A DNA stretch of 64,000 bases, from the NCBI RefSeq assembly GCF_001411555.2, contig NC_049916.1, positions 10,877,945 to 10,941,944 on the forward strand, given 5' to 3'. Made by a program: the position numbers and the translations under genes. The DNA comes from Juglans regia. Its lineage: Eukaryota > Streptophyta > Magnoliopsida > Fagales > Juglandaceae. The notes beneath the pieces are model-generated. The model saw only the letters and a list, made by a program, of their open reading frames with translations. It was not told the origin of the DNA and made no database searches. How positions within the stretch are numbered: position 1 is the stretch's first letter; each line of letters begins with the position of its first letter. Shown here in pieces: positions 1 through 9,802 of this stretch.

Positions 1-164
1 AACTTACATAATTGAATAAATTTCTTATAGCATGCATGGCCAAACATTTCTCTTCGTTTTAGATTTTTCTCCATCTTAAATGAGTTGATGTCTTCTAATA
101 TAGCCTAGTTATTTTTTAAATTAATTTCTGCTTCTAATTTATTTTTTCAGCCTCTTTGATTGTG

Positions 165-2330
165 ATATGGATCTTAGACTTAGTGGAGACGATCATCCAC
201 AAGGGGATGTGGCGGATGCCAATGCTACAACTCCTATACTGGTGGGTTCTTCCACCCCTAAAGCCATATCTAGGGCATTTACATCTTGAACAACTACATT
301 TTATGCAAGCAGTCGACTCCCACTCCCACTCCCACTCCCACTCCCACTAGATATAGAGGATGATGATATGTTCAACGAAGAGGAGGAGATGCACATTAAG
401 CATGATCAACCACCACGATCTTCTTAAAAAAGGTCGTGGACATGAGAGCATTTCACTAAAATTCCTGGTGATATTGCGAACCTGGTAGCAAGATGCAATC
501 ACTGTGGGCAACTTTGTGGATGTCATTCGAAGAAGCAAGGCACCAGTGTGTTAATTGCACATCTAAATGGTTGCCAACGATATAAGATCACAAAGGGATT
601 GGCGGCCACTGATCAGATCAACCTCAGTTATCAAACTTATACGGCCACTGATGGTACACAAACTAATAAATTGCTCATCCCTCAATACAGTGAGAAGATG
701 TTAAGGGACATACTTGCAGAGATGATAATTACTGATGAGATGCCCTTTACCACAGTCGAGAAAAGAGGCTTTAGAAAGTTTCTAAACTTTGTTGAGCCAT
801 GATTTCCCATTCCATCACGGTATATGGTGATGCAAGATTGTATGAAGAGGCATGCAAAGGACAAGGCGGAGATGAGGAAGATGTTTATTACCACTGGCCA
901 GAGAGTGTCGTTTACGACTGGCACATGGACGTCCATATAAAACATCTGCTACATGTATATCACAGCACACTACATTGATAGTGAGTGGATTTTGCATAAA
1001 AGAATTATTGGCTTCAAAGAAATTGTGGATCATAAAGGTCCATCCATTGAGACGAAGATGGATGATTGTATAAAGGACTGGTGAATTCGAAAAGTGTTGT
1101 GTATTACAGTTGACAATGTCAGTGCCAATGAAACATCAATTGATTGGTTTATGCAGAATACGATGGTGAAAGATGATGTCATTCAGGCCTACAAGTTTAT
1201 TCATGTTCGATGTTGTGCTCATATCATCAACCTCATAGTTGTTGAAAGAGGTTGATGATTCCATTACCTGAGTCCGCAACTTTGTGCTATATGTGAGGGG
1301 TTCCCCCCAAAGACTTGCCAAATTTAAGGCAATAGCAGAAGATCTTCAGATTGGATGTTCTAGTATGTTGTGCTTGGATGCTCCGACTCGATGAAACTCT
1401 ACATACATGATGTTGGATGTGGCACAGAAGTACCAAAGATAGTTCGAGCGGATGGAGGTCGAGGATGAGAGCCTGAAGTATGATTTGTTGGAGCCAGCAG
1501 GACAGGGGCTCGATGCGTCGAATGTACATGATTGGACTTGTGTGAGGTACTTTGTTGAATTTTTAAAATTTTTTTATGACATAACAATGCGGATATCTGG
1601 ATTCAAATATACGACTGCGAACTTGTACTTCAGCGAGCTCTCGGAGCTTCACTCCCACTTAGAAAATAGTTGTGTTGACTCTAGGGGATTGTTATCTACT
1701 ATGGCTACGAGGATGAATACCAAATATGATAAATATTGGCAGAATATTGAGAAGATAAATAGATTACTATTTGTGACTGTGATCCTTGACCACCGATATA
1801 AGTTGGTCATTCTAGAATTTTAGGTAAATTCCATCCTCGGGGCAGTGAAAGCTGCAGAGTTTATTAGAGTGCTAAAAAGTGATATTGATGACCTATATAG
1901 TCACTACATCAATAGTTGTCAGCCTTCATCCGTAGCTGGTATTGGTAGCTCCTCACATTCGAGGCCGACGGGGTCGACACCTTCCTTAGATGATACTGAC
2001 CCATCCGTTGGGGTTACAGGCCATCGTATTATGCATCAGTATCATCAACTCATTGCAACAAGGAATATTATGCAGTGTACATATGAGGTTGAACGATATT
2101 TTATGGAAGCTGTCAAGGCACCTAGTGTTGTATTTCAGTTATTAACATGGTGGAAGGCTAATTCCACCAAGTATCCAGTCCTTTCCCTTATAGCTTGAAA
2201 TGTGCTAGCTATTTTTGTCACTATGATTGCCTCAAAATCAGCGTTTAGCATTGAGGTTGTGTGTTGGATGCTTATCAGAGTTCATTGTCACATCAACCAT
2301 GGAGGCCCTCGTTTGCACATAGAATTGGAT
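165..2330 (+). pseudogene. hAT transposase pseudogene (BED zinc finger, RNase H-like core, C-terminal dimerization domain)
   Basis: Read over several frames, the order of an Ac/RICESLEEPER-like hAT transposase is visible. A BED-type zinc finger lies at about 455-580 (C-x2-C then H-x4-C, with ARCNHCG and HLNGC). The conserved block LLIPQYSEKMLRDILAEMII lies at 670-780. Core segments follow with ITVDNVSAN (about 1105-1130) and RCCAHIINLIV (about 1210-1245). A long helical stretch is open at 1452-1823 and 1845-2198, and a decayed dimerization region contains LLTWWKANSTKYPVLSLIA (about 2140-2198). The usual length is about 650-700 residues. Stops at 801, 937, 1081, 1823 and 2198 plus frameshifts show it cannot make transposase. 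Family assignment is firm; exact subfamily is not. Confidence 0.85.
317..347 (+). repeat. CTCCCA hexamer microsatellite
   Basis: About five tandem CTCCCA units lie inside the transposase 5' region, where they encode an alternating Ser-His run. This is probably simple slippage in decayed coding DNA. Confidence 0.8.
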
Positions 2331-2929
2331 AAGTGAAACGCCCATTTGACTAGATACTGTTAGCGTTGATGTCGAGAGCTATAAGTTTGAATCGGGTAAC
2401 TTTATATGCTTTTAAATGATTATTTAATTATCTTTAATGTTTCTAACCTTTACTTTTTATGATTTTATAGACCTAATTGTGAACCCTAACATAATTGCCG
2501 ATGACTAAGAGTTTGAGTCAGACGGCTTGAGAGTTGGGATGGAGTTGAGAGAATATGGATTATGGAGAACCCCATTTCTTAGTAATAATCAAATTCTACT
2601 ACTTTACCGTGTTCAATTTTTTATTATCAATTTTTTTTCATTTATTGATTGCAACTTTTTATCTTCATTTCAAGCATGACCAATGGACCATTGAGATTTG
2701 AGTGAAATTCGTGTTTAATATTTATGTAGTTATCTTTCAAGGCTAAGTCAATGTTGTTATTACGTTATAAATGAGACTGTTATAACTTATGGCTACATCA
2801 CACATGTTATTTAGTTTTTCAACTATTGTATTTAAGCTTTTTTTTATATATATTTTCGGTATTTTTTTTACATGTTCGGACTTGGGCTTTGGTGAGCCCA
2901 AAAGTCAAAAAGGGCATTCATTTAGCCCA

Positions 2930-3079
2930 ATAGATGCTCGGAGCTTCGACCTCCAATCGGAGTCGGACTTTGATTCCGTTCAAAGTTGGAGTCGGAGTAA
3001 AAATTTCTCTCCAAGTCCTATCGGAGTCAGAGTTCAGAATCGACAACTCCAACTCCAACGGAGTCGGAGCTCAGCCCTA
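2930..3079 (+). repeat. Subterminal GGAGTCGGAG-type repeats of the hAT element
   Basis: Several copies of GGAGTCGGA and its complement TCCGACTCC or TCCAACTCC crowd the last 150 bases of the element. Subterminal repeats of this kind are transposase-binding sites in other hAT elements. Binding here is inferred. Confidence 0.6.
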
Positions 3080-3133
3080 TTGTAGACCTTGCCAAGATAG
3101 AAGCTGTAACCTTGTCCTTGTTGATTATCTCTT

Positions 3134-3274
3134 TCAATCAAAGAGTTGTAGCACTTCAGTTATGAATTGATCAGCAGTTTCTAGCCTCTCCACTAAGGAT
3201 GGCTCTGCTGAGCGTTCAAGGCTCTTCAGGGCCTGTTTGACTATCAGGGGTGCTGGCTTCTTGCGTTTTCCCAT
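3134..3274 (-). pseudogene. LTR-encoded short ORF, shortened copy
   Basis: ATG at 3274 (minus strand) opens 46 codons starting MGKRKKPAP and containing SAEPSLVERLE, then a premature TGA. The intact relative is at 13952-14128. A small indel near 3130-3140 removes the C-terminal end that reads INKDK in the relative. Function unknown. Confidence 0.55.
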
Positions 3275-3302
3275 ATCCGGTCTCTTGCCTTATAACAACT
3301 TC

Positions 3303-3326
3303 TACCATTCTGGGTTGAGAATGGTA
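3303..3326 (-). other. LTR hairpin 2, copy 1
   Basis: Arms TACCATTCT (3303-3311) and AGAATGGTA (3318-3326) pair perfectly over 9 bp around a 6-nt loop. The neighbouring GAGATTTC-type inverted repeat (about 3342-3362) is degenerate here. Confidence 0.7.
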
Positions 3327-4706
3327 ATAGAAACTACCACAGTGAGATCTTGAGAAATTTAGTAAGTAAACAGAAAATATACCACAGATAACATAGGCAT
3401 ATAAATGCAAACCATGAAATGAATGCATGGACATGTACTTTTCACAAAACTTAGTTCATGCAATTTGACTTTTTCAAAAAATGTAACAGATATCCTTTGA
3501 CTTTTTCAGTAAAACATTTTTTCCATTTGCACATTTCACATTACAAATAGCACATCATATCTCATTGCCTTGTACCCTTCTTGTAACATGCAATTTGGAT
3601 ACCTCACGGCTCCCCTATGCACCGTTGGTTCCCCACTAGTTACCACATCTTCCAACGGCCCACTTCACCGTGGTGACTACGTCATAGTCCTTACTATGTA
3701 GCAGTTCACCATTTCAACTTCACCACATATAACACATTTGGCACCCATTAGTTTTAGGTGCTATCCTACTCTAGTATAATTTTCACAAGGATCCATTTAA
3801 GGTCCACCGATTGTACTTCATCTACCCAGGGGCTATCACTCCAATTTATGCACTATAGAGTTGTCATGCCCCCATCCCTCACTTGGGATTGGACGGTGAT
3901 TGAAGTGTCAAAACATGGAACTTAAGGCTACATACCCCTGTACAGGTCAATTAAGATGCAATGCATCTATTGTGTTCTATTAGTATGCAATAAATCACAG
4001 CAAAATTTCATGTAAATCTAAGTAAGATTTAATGTGACGACCAAGACTTTCTAGATTTTGTATAATTTTTTTTTTTTAGAGCCCAAGAGAGTTTCGGCCT
4101 TCGTAGGAAATTCGGGTTTTTAAAGCCCAATGAAATTAGGGCTCACGTCCAACTTGAGGTTTATGCATGGTGTTTGACATCCAATGAGGTTATGTATAGG
4201 ACTTGATGAGTGTAGATGGAAATAAGGGAAAAGTGGTGAGAAGGAGCTAGGTTTTGGCTTACACGCCTATCATAGGAAAATCCAGCACCTTTTTGTCATG
4301 TGTAACGCATGCATGGAGATTTTTGCTTGTGGAATGAAGCCTTTGACACATGTCACTATGGTGAAGTAACCTAGAAGGAAATGATTAGGAATATGGGAAA
4401 ATGAAACAAGGAAAGGCCAAAAGGCCATGGACGATAACAATGGGGGAGCAAAAATGTTGCTTTTTGCCAATTGTCTTCCATGCATGAAGGTAGGTAAAAA
4501 GGTTTTCTTGGGAAGGAGCAAGATCAAGCTTGGAGGGAGGCTACACACCCAAGGCTTCTAGAAGGATGTTTTGTGTAAGAAATCCCTTGAAGTGGATGGC
4601 TAGGGCAAGGGTCTTTGTGCCAAAAAGGGTCAATCACTTGTTTGTCCAAAAGTGTGGTGAAAAGAAAATCTCCTAGGGAAGTGTAGGGTTTCAGCAACCA
4701 TGCAAT

Positions 4707-4728
4707 ACACACACACACACACACACAC
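4707..4728 (+). repeat. AC dinucleotide microsatellite
   Basis: Eleven AC units lie in the U3 part of the solo LTR. Confidence 0.9.
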
Positions 4729-5011
4729 TCTACATGCCACTTGGCACACATGCACATTTGTAAGAGATGGAGGGAAATTTGAGTTTAGTAAAAGACCCTT
4801 TAGCCATAAGATACATTGAATCAATACAAGAAAAGAAATGGCAAAAGAGGAAGTGAGGTTCAGTTGGGGAGAGGAGGATGCCACATGCTAGAAGATATTT
4901 TAGGGTTTCCAACTTGAGCTAATGATGAGCTAGAGGAAGAAGGTATTAGGGCTACACGCCACTTGGCCATCATGCATGAGCTTGCTTCATGCAAGAAAGC
5001 CCTTGAGTGTC

Positions 5012-5020
5012 TATAAAAAG
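5012..5020 (+). promoter_or_regulatory. LTR TATA box
   Basis: TATAAAAAG is followed by GAGCCGAAAACCCTAG. The matching TATAAAAGG occurs at 21936-21944 and on the minus strand at 20491-20500 in related LTRs, so the U3/R boundary should lie about 25-35 bp downstream (about 5040-5050). Confidence 0.7.
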
Positions 5021-6824
5021 GGAAGAGCCGAAAACCCTAGAACCCTTTCGGCCATCTTTGTGTTTTGCTCTTTTAAGCCTCGGCTACCCCCTTTTCTTCT
5101 AAGTATCCATCACTTTCTCACCATCCAAACAACCCATTGAGAGTAAGCAAAGTGAAGGGATGTTTGCAAGAAGAAGACCTAGAAGGTATGAAACCAACTT
5201 CTCTTTTGTTACATGCACACACGCACGGCTTTAAGGAAGAGAGGTCTCGGTTTTGAGTCAAGTTCATCTAGAACTTATGCTCTCACACACTCACACTTGA
5301 GCTAGAAGAAGAAAGTTCATGTTTGAGGAAAGTGGGTCACGACACTAGTGAGTAGTAGCTAGGGTTTATATTGAAGGCAAGTTTCGGATTCAAAGAGGGA
5401 AGGGTTCGAAAACTTGGTTTTTCTTGGAAAGAAAAAGGTGTAAGAAATACTACACATGAACACTTGGATAGGGTTTTTTTCTTGAGCAAGGACTCTAACT
5501 AGTATTGCATATAATTTTTCAGCTTGCTATTATAAAAATACATTTCAGATTTTTGTTAAGTATACCTCTAACTTGTACTTGGATATTTTATGTATATGGT
5601 TTGTGAACTTGTTGGTTGATTCGGTTTTTGTATGATTGTTTGGAACTTGATGTTCTTCCATGTGTTATGAACTTCTTTGTTATGCTTATTTTAAAGCATG
5701 ATTGAAATGGTTTAAAGAAGATGCATATGATATGAAAAAGGGAGTAAGAATGCCATGTTAGGGTTCGGTTTTTACCATGTTTGTTTACACATGAATGGTT
5801 GTCACTCAAACATTTTAGTATGGGACTAAACTCATGAAAATATTCCATAATCACAAGGAAGGGTTTCAGCCACCTATGAGAAATTCTTTATTAAAAATCT
5901 ATGTTCAAAACATTAGAAGATTCCAAGTTCATGAAAATTGATTAAAATGCATGTTTACTAAGATAAAAGGTTTTGGCTAACCCCTTGAATGAAGCATGAT
6001 CATTGCAGTCTTAAGATCAAGGTGTTACGAATGATGTTTGGTTAGGTTAGGGTTCTATGTGTTTCAGCCCTTACATAATAATGATTGGAATGTATGCCTT
6101 TGATTGGTTCGTATGCCTTGAATTGTTATAAGGGAATATGTTCACATGTTCTAATATTTTCAAGCTGTAACGGGATATGAACATTTCGGCATTCATGGTT
6201 ATGATGAAGCATTGTGGTATTTCATATCTTTCATGAAAGTTCTAAGATCCATTTGTCATGTCACATGCATTGGGATTGTGAAAATCCTTTTTGAAAGGAA
6301 AAGAGTCTTTTTAAAAAGTAAAGTTTTTATCACGACCCCAAATGCTGGGATGGGAGAATGTCCTAGTGGAACTCCTCTATCCTCTCAGGAGTGTTTAAAA
6401 TGGAGGGATACCCTTGGGTCGATGAAGTACGGTCGGGAGATCTCGAATGGTACATAAAAGAAAAGGATACCGAAGCGAGATCATACCTAAAGCTAGTGGG
6501 TGCACCTACGGTGAAGGCGAAATGTGAGCTATATGAAAGTTGAGATGTAGTCACCTTGGGCAAAGTGGCCAATGGTTGATGTGGTAACTAGCGGAGAACA
6601 CACAGTGCATAAGGGAGCCGTGAGGTATCCGATGTTATGTTATGATATGATATGTTATAAGTCAAGAAACGCTACGAGCTCATAAGTATAAAATGAAGAA
6701 AGCATGTTTTTATACAAAGTCTTTGAAAGGTCAAGAGCATATGTACAAGTTCATGTCCATGCACTCATTGTTAAGTTTGCTTCATATGTTTATGATATTT
6801 GTTGCACATTATTTGTTTACTTAC

Positions 6825-6886
6825 TGAGATTTCTCGAAATCTCACTATTGTATTCACCCACTATCATTCCTTACTCGGAATGATAG
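6825..6886 (+). other. Paired inverted repeats (hairpins 1 and 2) of the LTR leader region
   Basis: Hairpin 1 is TGAGATTTC (6825-6833) with GAAATCTCA (6836-6844), 9 bp perfect. Hairpin 2 is CTATCATTCC (6861-6870) with GGAATGATAG (6877-6886), 10 bp perfect, 6-nt loop. Relative to other copies (CTACCATTC..GAATGGTAG), both arms of hairpin 2 changed together (C to T and G to A), which keeps pairing. Role unknown; it lies upstream of a short ORF. Confidence 0.75.
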
Positions 6887-6913
6887 AAGTTGTGACAAAC
6901 TTTGCCAACGCAA

Positions 6914-7135
6914 ATGACGAAACGCAATAAGACAATGCTTCCTCCAGAGAGGATTGTGCCTAAGATGGTTATAAGCTCATCCGAGCCTTCCATTTTGGAC
7001 CATCTCGAATCAATTGATACAACAATCACTGAGATAATTGAAGATATAGAAAAGTTTAGAAGGTTCCACAATAGGGACAAGGACCGGGTTTTAGAAAAGC
7101 GCGTGAGGCCAAAGTCTCACTTAAGGTCAAGATAA
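6914..7135 (+). CDS. LTR-encoded short ORF (73 aa), unknown function
   Basis: The ATG lies 27 nt after hairpin 2; an ATG four codons upstream in the track frame is not supported by the related copies. The product begins MTKRNKTM and contains SSEPSILDHLESID, then EDIEKFRRFHNRDKDR and a basic tail ending LRSR. The relative at 13952-14128 begins MGKCKRP and has SAEPSLVERLEAID and NKDK in the same order, although the DNA differs at many sites. The central part looks helical and amphipathic; no membrane segment or known domain is recognised. It sits entirely inside an LTR, downstream of the TATA box. It may be a real micropeptide or the start of an ancestral gag reading frame caught in the LTR. 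Confidence concerns the ORF and its conservation, not expression. Confidence 0.5.
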   Translation: MTKRNKTMLPPERIVPKMVISSSEPSILDHLESIDTTITEIIEDIEKFRRFHNRDKDRVLEKRVRPKSHLRSR

Positions 7136-8992
7136 TATTATGGGACCACTTTTGGGCAAGGATTGTCTGTTTATGTTTTTAAATGTTTGGTCTCGTGTTT
7201 TGGGAGTTCTTTAGAAACTCATATCAACTATGTTGACTCTTTTGGTTTTCTGTAAAAGTATTGGGATCTTATGTTTCAGTACCATGATTAATATTTCTTT
7301 ATAATTGACTTAAGTTGACTTTTCGATGCGATATACTACATATTGTTAGCTATCAATAGGTGCATTGCATCTTATATGTCATATACGAGGGGCAGGTAAC
7401 CCTGGTGTTGTATGTTCCGGCATTTCAATTTTCGTCAAATCCCAAGCGGGGGCTGGGGGCTCCACATTTAGAGCAATTTTGCTAAATATCATAGTACCAT
7501 AAAGACTAAATATCCCAAAATATTTCGTTGTTTGAATATCCCAAAATACAAGAGGATTTTACATTGTAACCCGTAAAATTCCAACCGTCCCTTCGCTTGA
7601 GATACATAAAAAGACTCATTTCCTTTGAGGCGGTTTGGGTTGTTGAATTCTCAAACTCTGAGCAACCCTTTGGGCTTCTACGGTATACTCTCATGCTTGT
7701 CTTAGATAGCCTGTTACAAAATCCATACGATCTCCTACGGAGAAGGCGTCCTCATGCTTGGACAGCCCTGGTGAGTCATGGTCCTTATTCAGAGTATCTT
7801 GGATATCCTTAAGGTATCATGAAGTAGTCCTTAAGAAAACAATAAAAAAATCGTAGCGGGCCTCAAGAGTGTGCTCATCCTCAACTAAGTTACTAATCTC
7901 TTTACAAGTGGCATGTTGAGCTCCAAAAACTGAAACCATACTGCCTCTTCAAGTCTCTCCTCTATGTCCAGGTTCAATGAACCTTTAGGGCTTAAGGGTC
8001 TTTTCACTAAACCCTAATCATCCTTGGGAGAGTGGGCAAGTGCATGCTTGCCACTTGGCAATGTCGTGTGTGTGTATGTGTTGCCGTCCACCTCTTTTTC
8101 CATCTTTCATCTTCTTCTAGACTCTTGGGGTAACGTGTGATGCATCTTCCCTAGGTGCCCTTTCCTATACCCCATGTGCCTTCTTGAAACCCTAATGGGT
8201 GACAAGTCGTGTGAGGGTGAGTGAGTGTAGTGGTAGAGATTCCTAGGGACTAGGGTTTGCATCATTCTAGGCGTCCCTTCCCATTCCAATCATTGCATCC
8301 TTTAGAAAAGAATCCCATCTAATGCATGCGTGATACTTGGTGAAAAGTGGGTTGGTCTCTCTCTTAGATAGGCATGAACCCCCTTTTGGTCGAAACCCTA
8401 AGGCATCTTGGAGGCATGTGCTTAAGTCTCTTGAGATCCCCTATGTGCCACTTCCCTATGCAATCATCTAGGAACTCTCATAGTCTTGACAAGTTGGAAG
8501 AAATATGGGTGGTTGTTGAGTGGGTGCATTGGCCGAGAGTCAAGGGGGATGGATCTTATCTTTCCCTAGGCATCTCATGATTTCTTCCTTCTAGAACCCT
8601 CCTTCTTCATGTGTCACAAGTGTAAAAAACAGTGGCCTTTGTCATCATAGGCATGCTAGGGCTTTTGGGTAAACCCTAAAGTCTCTCACCCTTATTTCCC
8701 TTAATCAAGTCTAGGTTCATTGTGCCTTGTCTATGACATGTGGCCAAAATTTTAGTGTGTTGGGCGTGTGCCCCTTTTCCCCTAGGGGTTTAGGCTTTAG
8801 CACAACAGGGTTGGCCGAAAACCAAAGGCCTACTGGGCCTCTCTTCTTGTCTTAGAAGTTCAATGCACCAAGAAAAAAAAATTAATAAAGCCCAAGCTTT
8901 CTAAGTACTCTATACCTCTTGCATGTCCCAAAATCAATTATAACATGGTGAAAAACGATAGGTGAGGACTTGGCTAGATTCCGGTTGTCACA

Positions 8993-9003
8993 TCCTCCTC
9001 CAT
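8993..9003 (-). other. Polypurine tract of the Tekay-like element
   Basis: The minus strand reads ATGGAGGAGGA immediately before the 3' LTR start TGTGACAACC. This is the expected plus-strand priming site and fixes the inner LTR edge. Confidence 0.8.
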
Positions 9004-9802
9004 TTAAGAAAAGATTTCGTCCTCGAAATCGGCACTGTAACCATTAACTTAGAACAACTTGTACAAGAACATACTCGATTTTACCTCTATTACTAGTTGT
9101 CGTGGGATCCTTAGATGATGACGCGGATGGCACCTCATTCTCTTCTTCTCTCACCAGATCTTGTGACATGTAGAATATAGTGTCCAAATCATAATCGTAA
9201 TATATACTCACTCGCATCTCATTCAGCTTATGTTCTATTTCAAGTTCACTGTCCTCTATGGGCTAACCCTCCTTATGGAGACAAATACGATCTGTAGAGG
9301 TATCTGAGGTCTCAAAAGGTGTATACCTACTAGCACAAGCTTATGCAGTGCGGCTAGTTTCTGCCTCTTGATTGAGTTCGAGTAAACACATTCTCTCGGC
9401 ATCCTTCCATACTACGGGTCGTGTTGGGGTTGTTGCTCTTCATGTGGTAACGCTCGTCGTAGAAAAATATTTCCTTGAGAATTCACATTCATCACATGAG
9501 TGCGATGATGCTCGAACTTATCCATTTGTTGCCAGTGAGCAGCCATCATTCAATCTCTTTTCTCATCGATTTCTGCAAGTACGTTCTCGTATTTCTTAAT
9601 TTGAGCTACTTACGATGTAGACATACATGCAACTTTTCTAGGTCATGCCATGCCCTATTTCAAGGGTATTATGGTAGGCGCATACAATGTTACCAACAAC
9701 GAAGAGATTAGAAAAACAAACAAGAACTTATATCCAATCATGCCAAAGTACAATTAGTCAGACACAAATGCTTATCAAATGACTAAATCTAAGATACAAA
9801 CA
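9004..9802 (-). other. Non-coding internal region between pol and polypurine tract
   Basis: About 800 bases of the Tekay-like element lie between the pol end and the polypurine tract. No coding sequence is supported. The short overlapping plus-strand ORFs here are not supported by any recognisable motif. Confidence 0.6.

Larger units (their letters stand above)
1..3079 (+). mobile_element. hAT transposon, 5' end outside window, decayed
   Basis: A broken hAT-family transposase occupies about 165-2330. Short inverted and direct GGAGTCGGAG-type repeats at about 2930-3075 form a subterminal region, and the element appears to end at CAGCCCTA (3072-3079), the reverse of a TAGGGCTG-like hAT terminus. 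The left end and its target duplication lie outside the window, so the boundary at 3079 rests on the motif and on the start of LTR sequence right after it. Non-functional by its many stops. Confidence 0.7.
3080..3861 (-). mobile_element. Truncated Tekay-type LTR fragment
   Basis: This stretch is colinear with 13950-14740 in the 5' LTR of the neighbouring Tekay element. It includes a short ORF, the CTACCATT hairpin, CACAAAACTTAGTTCATG, the string of CCACTTCACC..GGTGACTACGTC and the CACTCCAATTTATGCACT block. It is cut off at 3861, where the Tekay 3' LTR begins with TGTCATGCCCCC. It is an older LTR copy into which the Tekay element inserted, or a rearranged piece of the same family. Confidence 0.7.
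4033..7466 (+). mobile_element. Solo LTR (3434 bp) of the same family, inserted in the 3' LTR in opposite orientation
   Basis: It begins TGTGACGACC and ends GGGGCTCCACA, with near-identical 5-bp target copies TTTAA (4028-4032) and TTTAG (7467-7471). The uninterrupted site is seen in paralogous LTRs at about 13785-13810 and, inverted, at 21478-21500. No gag/pol, primer site or second LTR is present, so it is a solo LTR. A TATA box (5012), the paired hairpins (6825-6886) and a short ORF (6914-7135) put it in plus orientation. Confidence 0.8.
3862..8992 (-). mobile_element. 3' LTR of the Tekay-like element, split by a solo LTR
   Basis: On the minus strand it starts TGTGACAACCGG right after the polypurine tract and ends GGGGGCATGACA. 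Without the 4033-7466 insertion it is about 1.7 kb, shorter than related LTRs. The part holding the hairpins and the short ORF (present at 13930-14990 in the 5' LTR) is missing. 3862-4032 and 7472-7560 match 13617-13870, and 7860-8050 matches 20640-20707. Confidence 0.75.
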
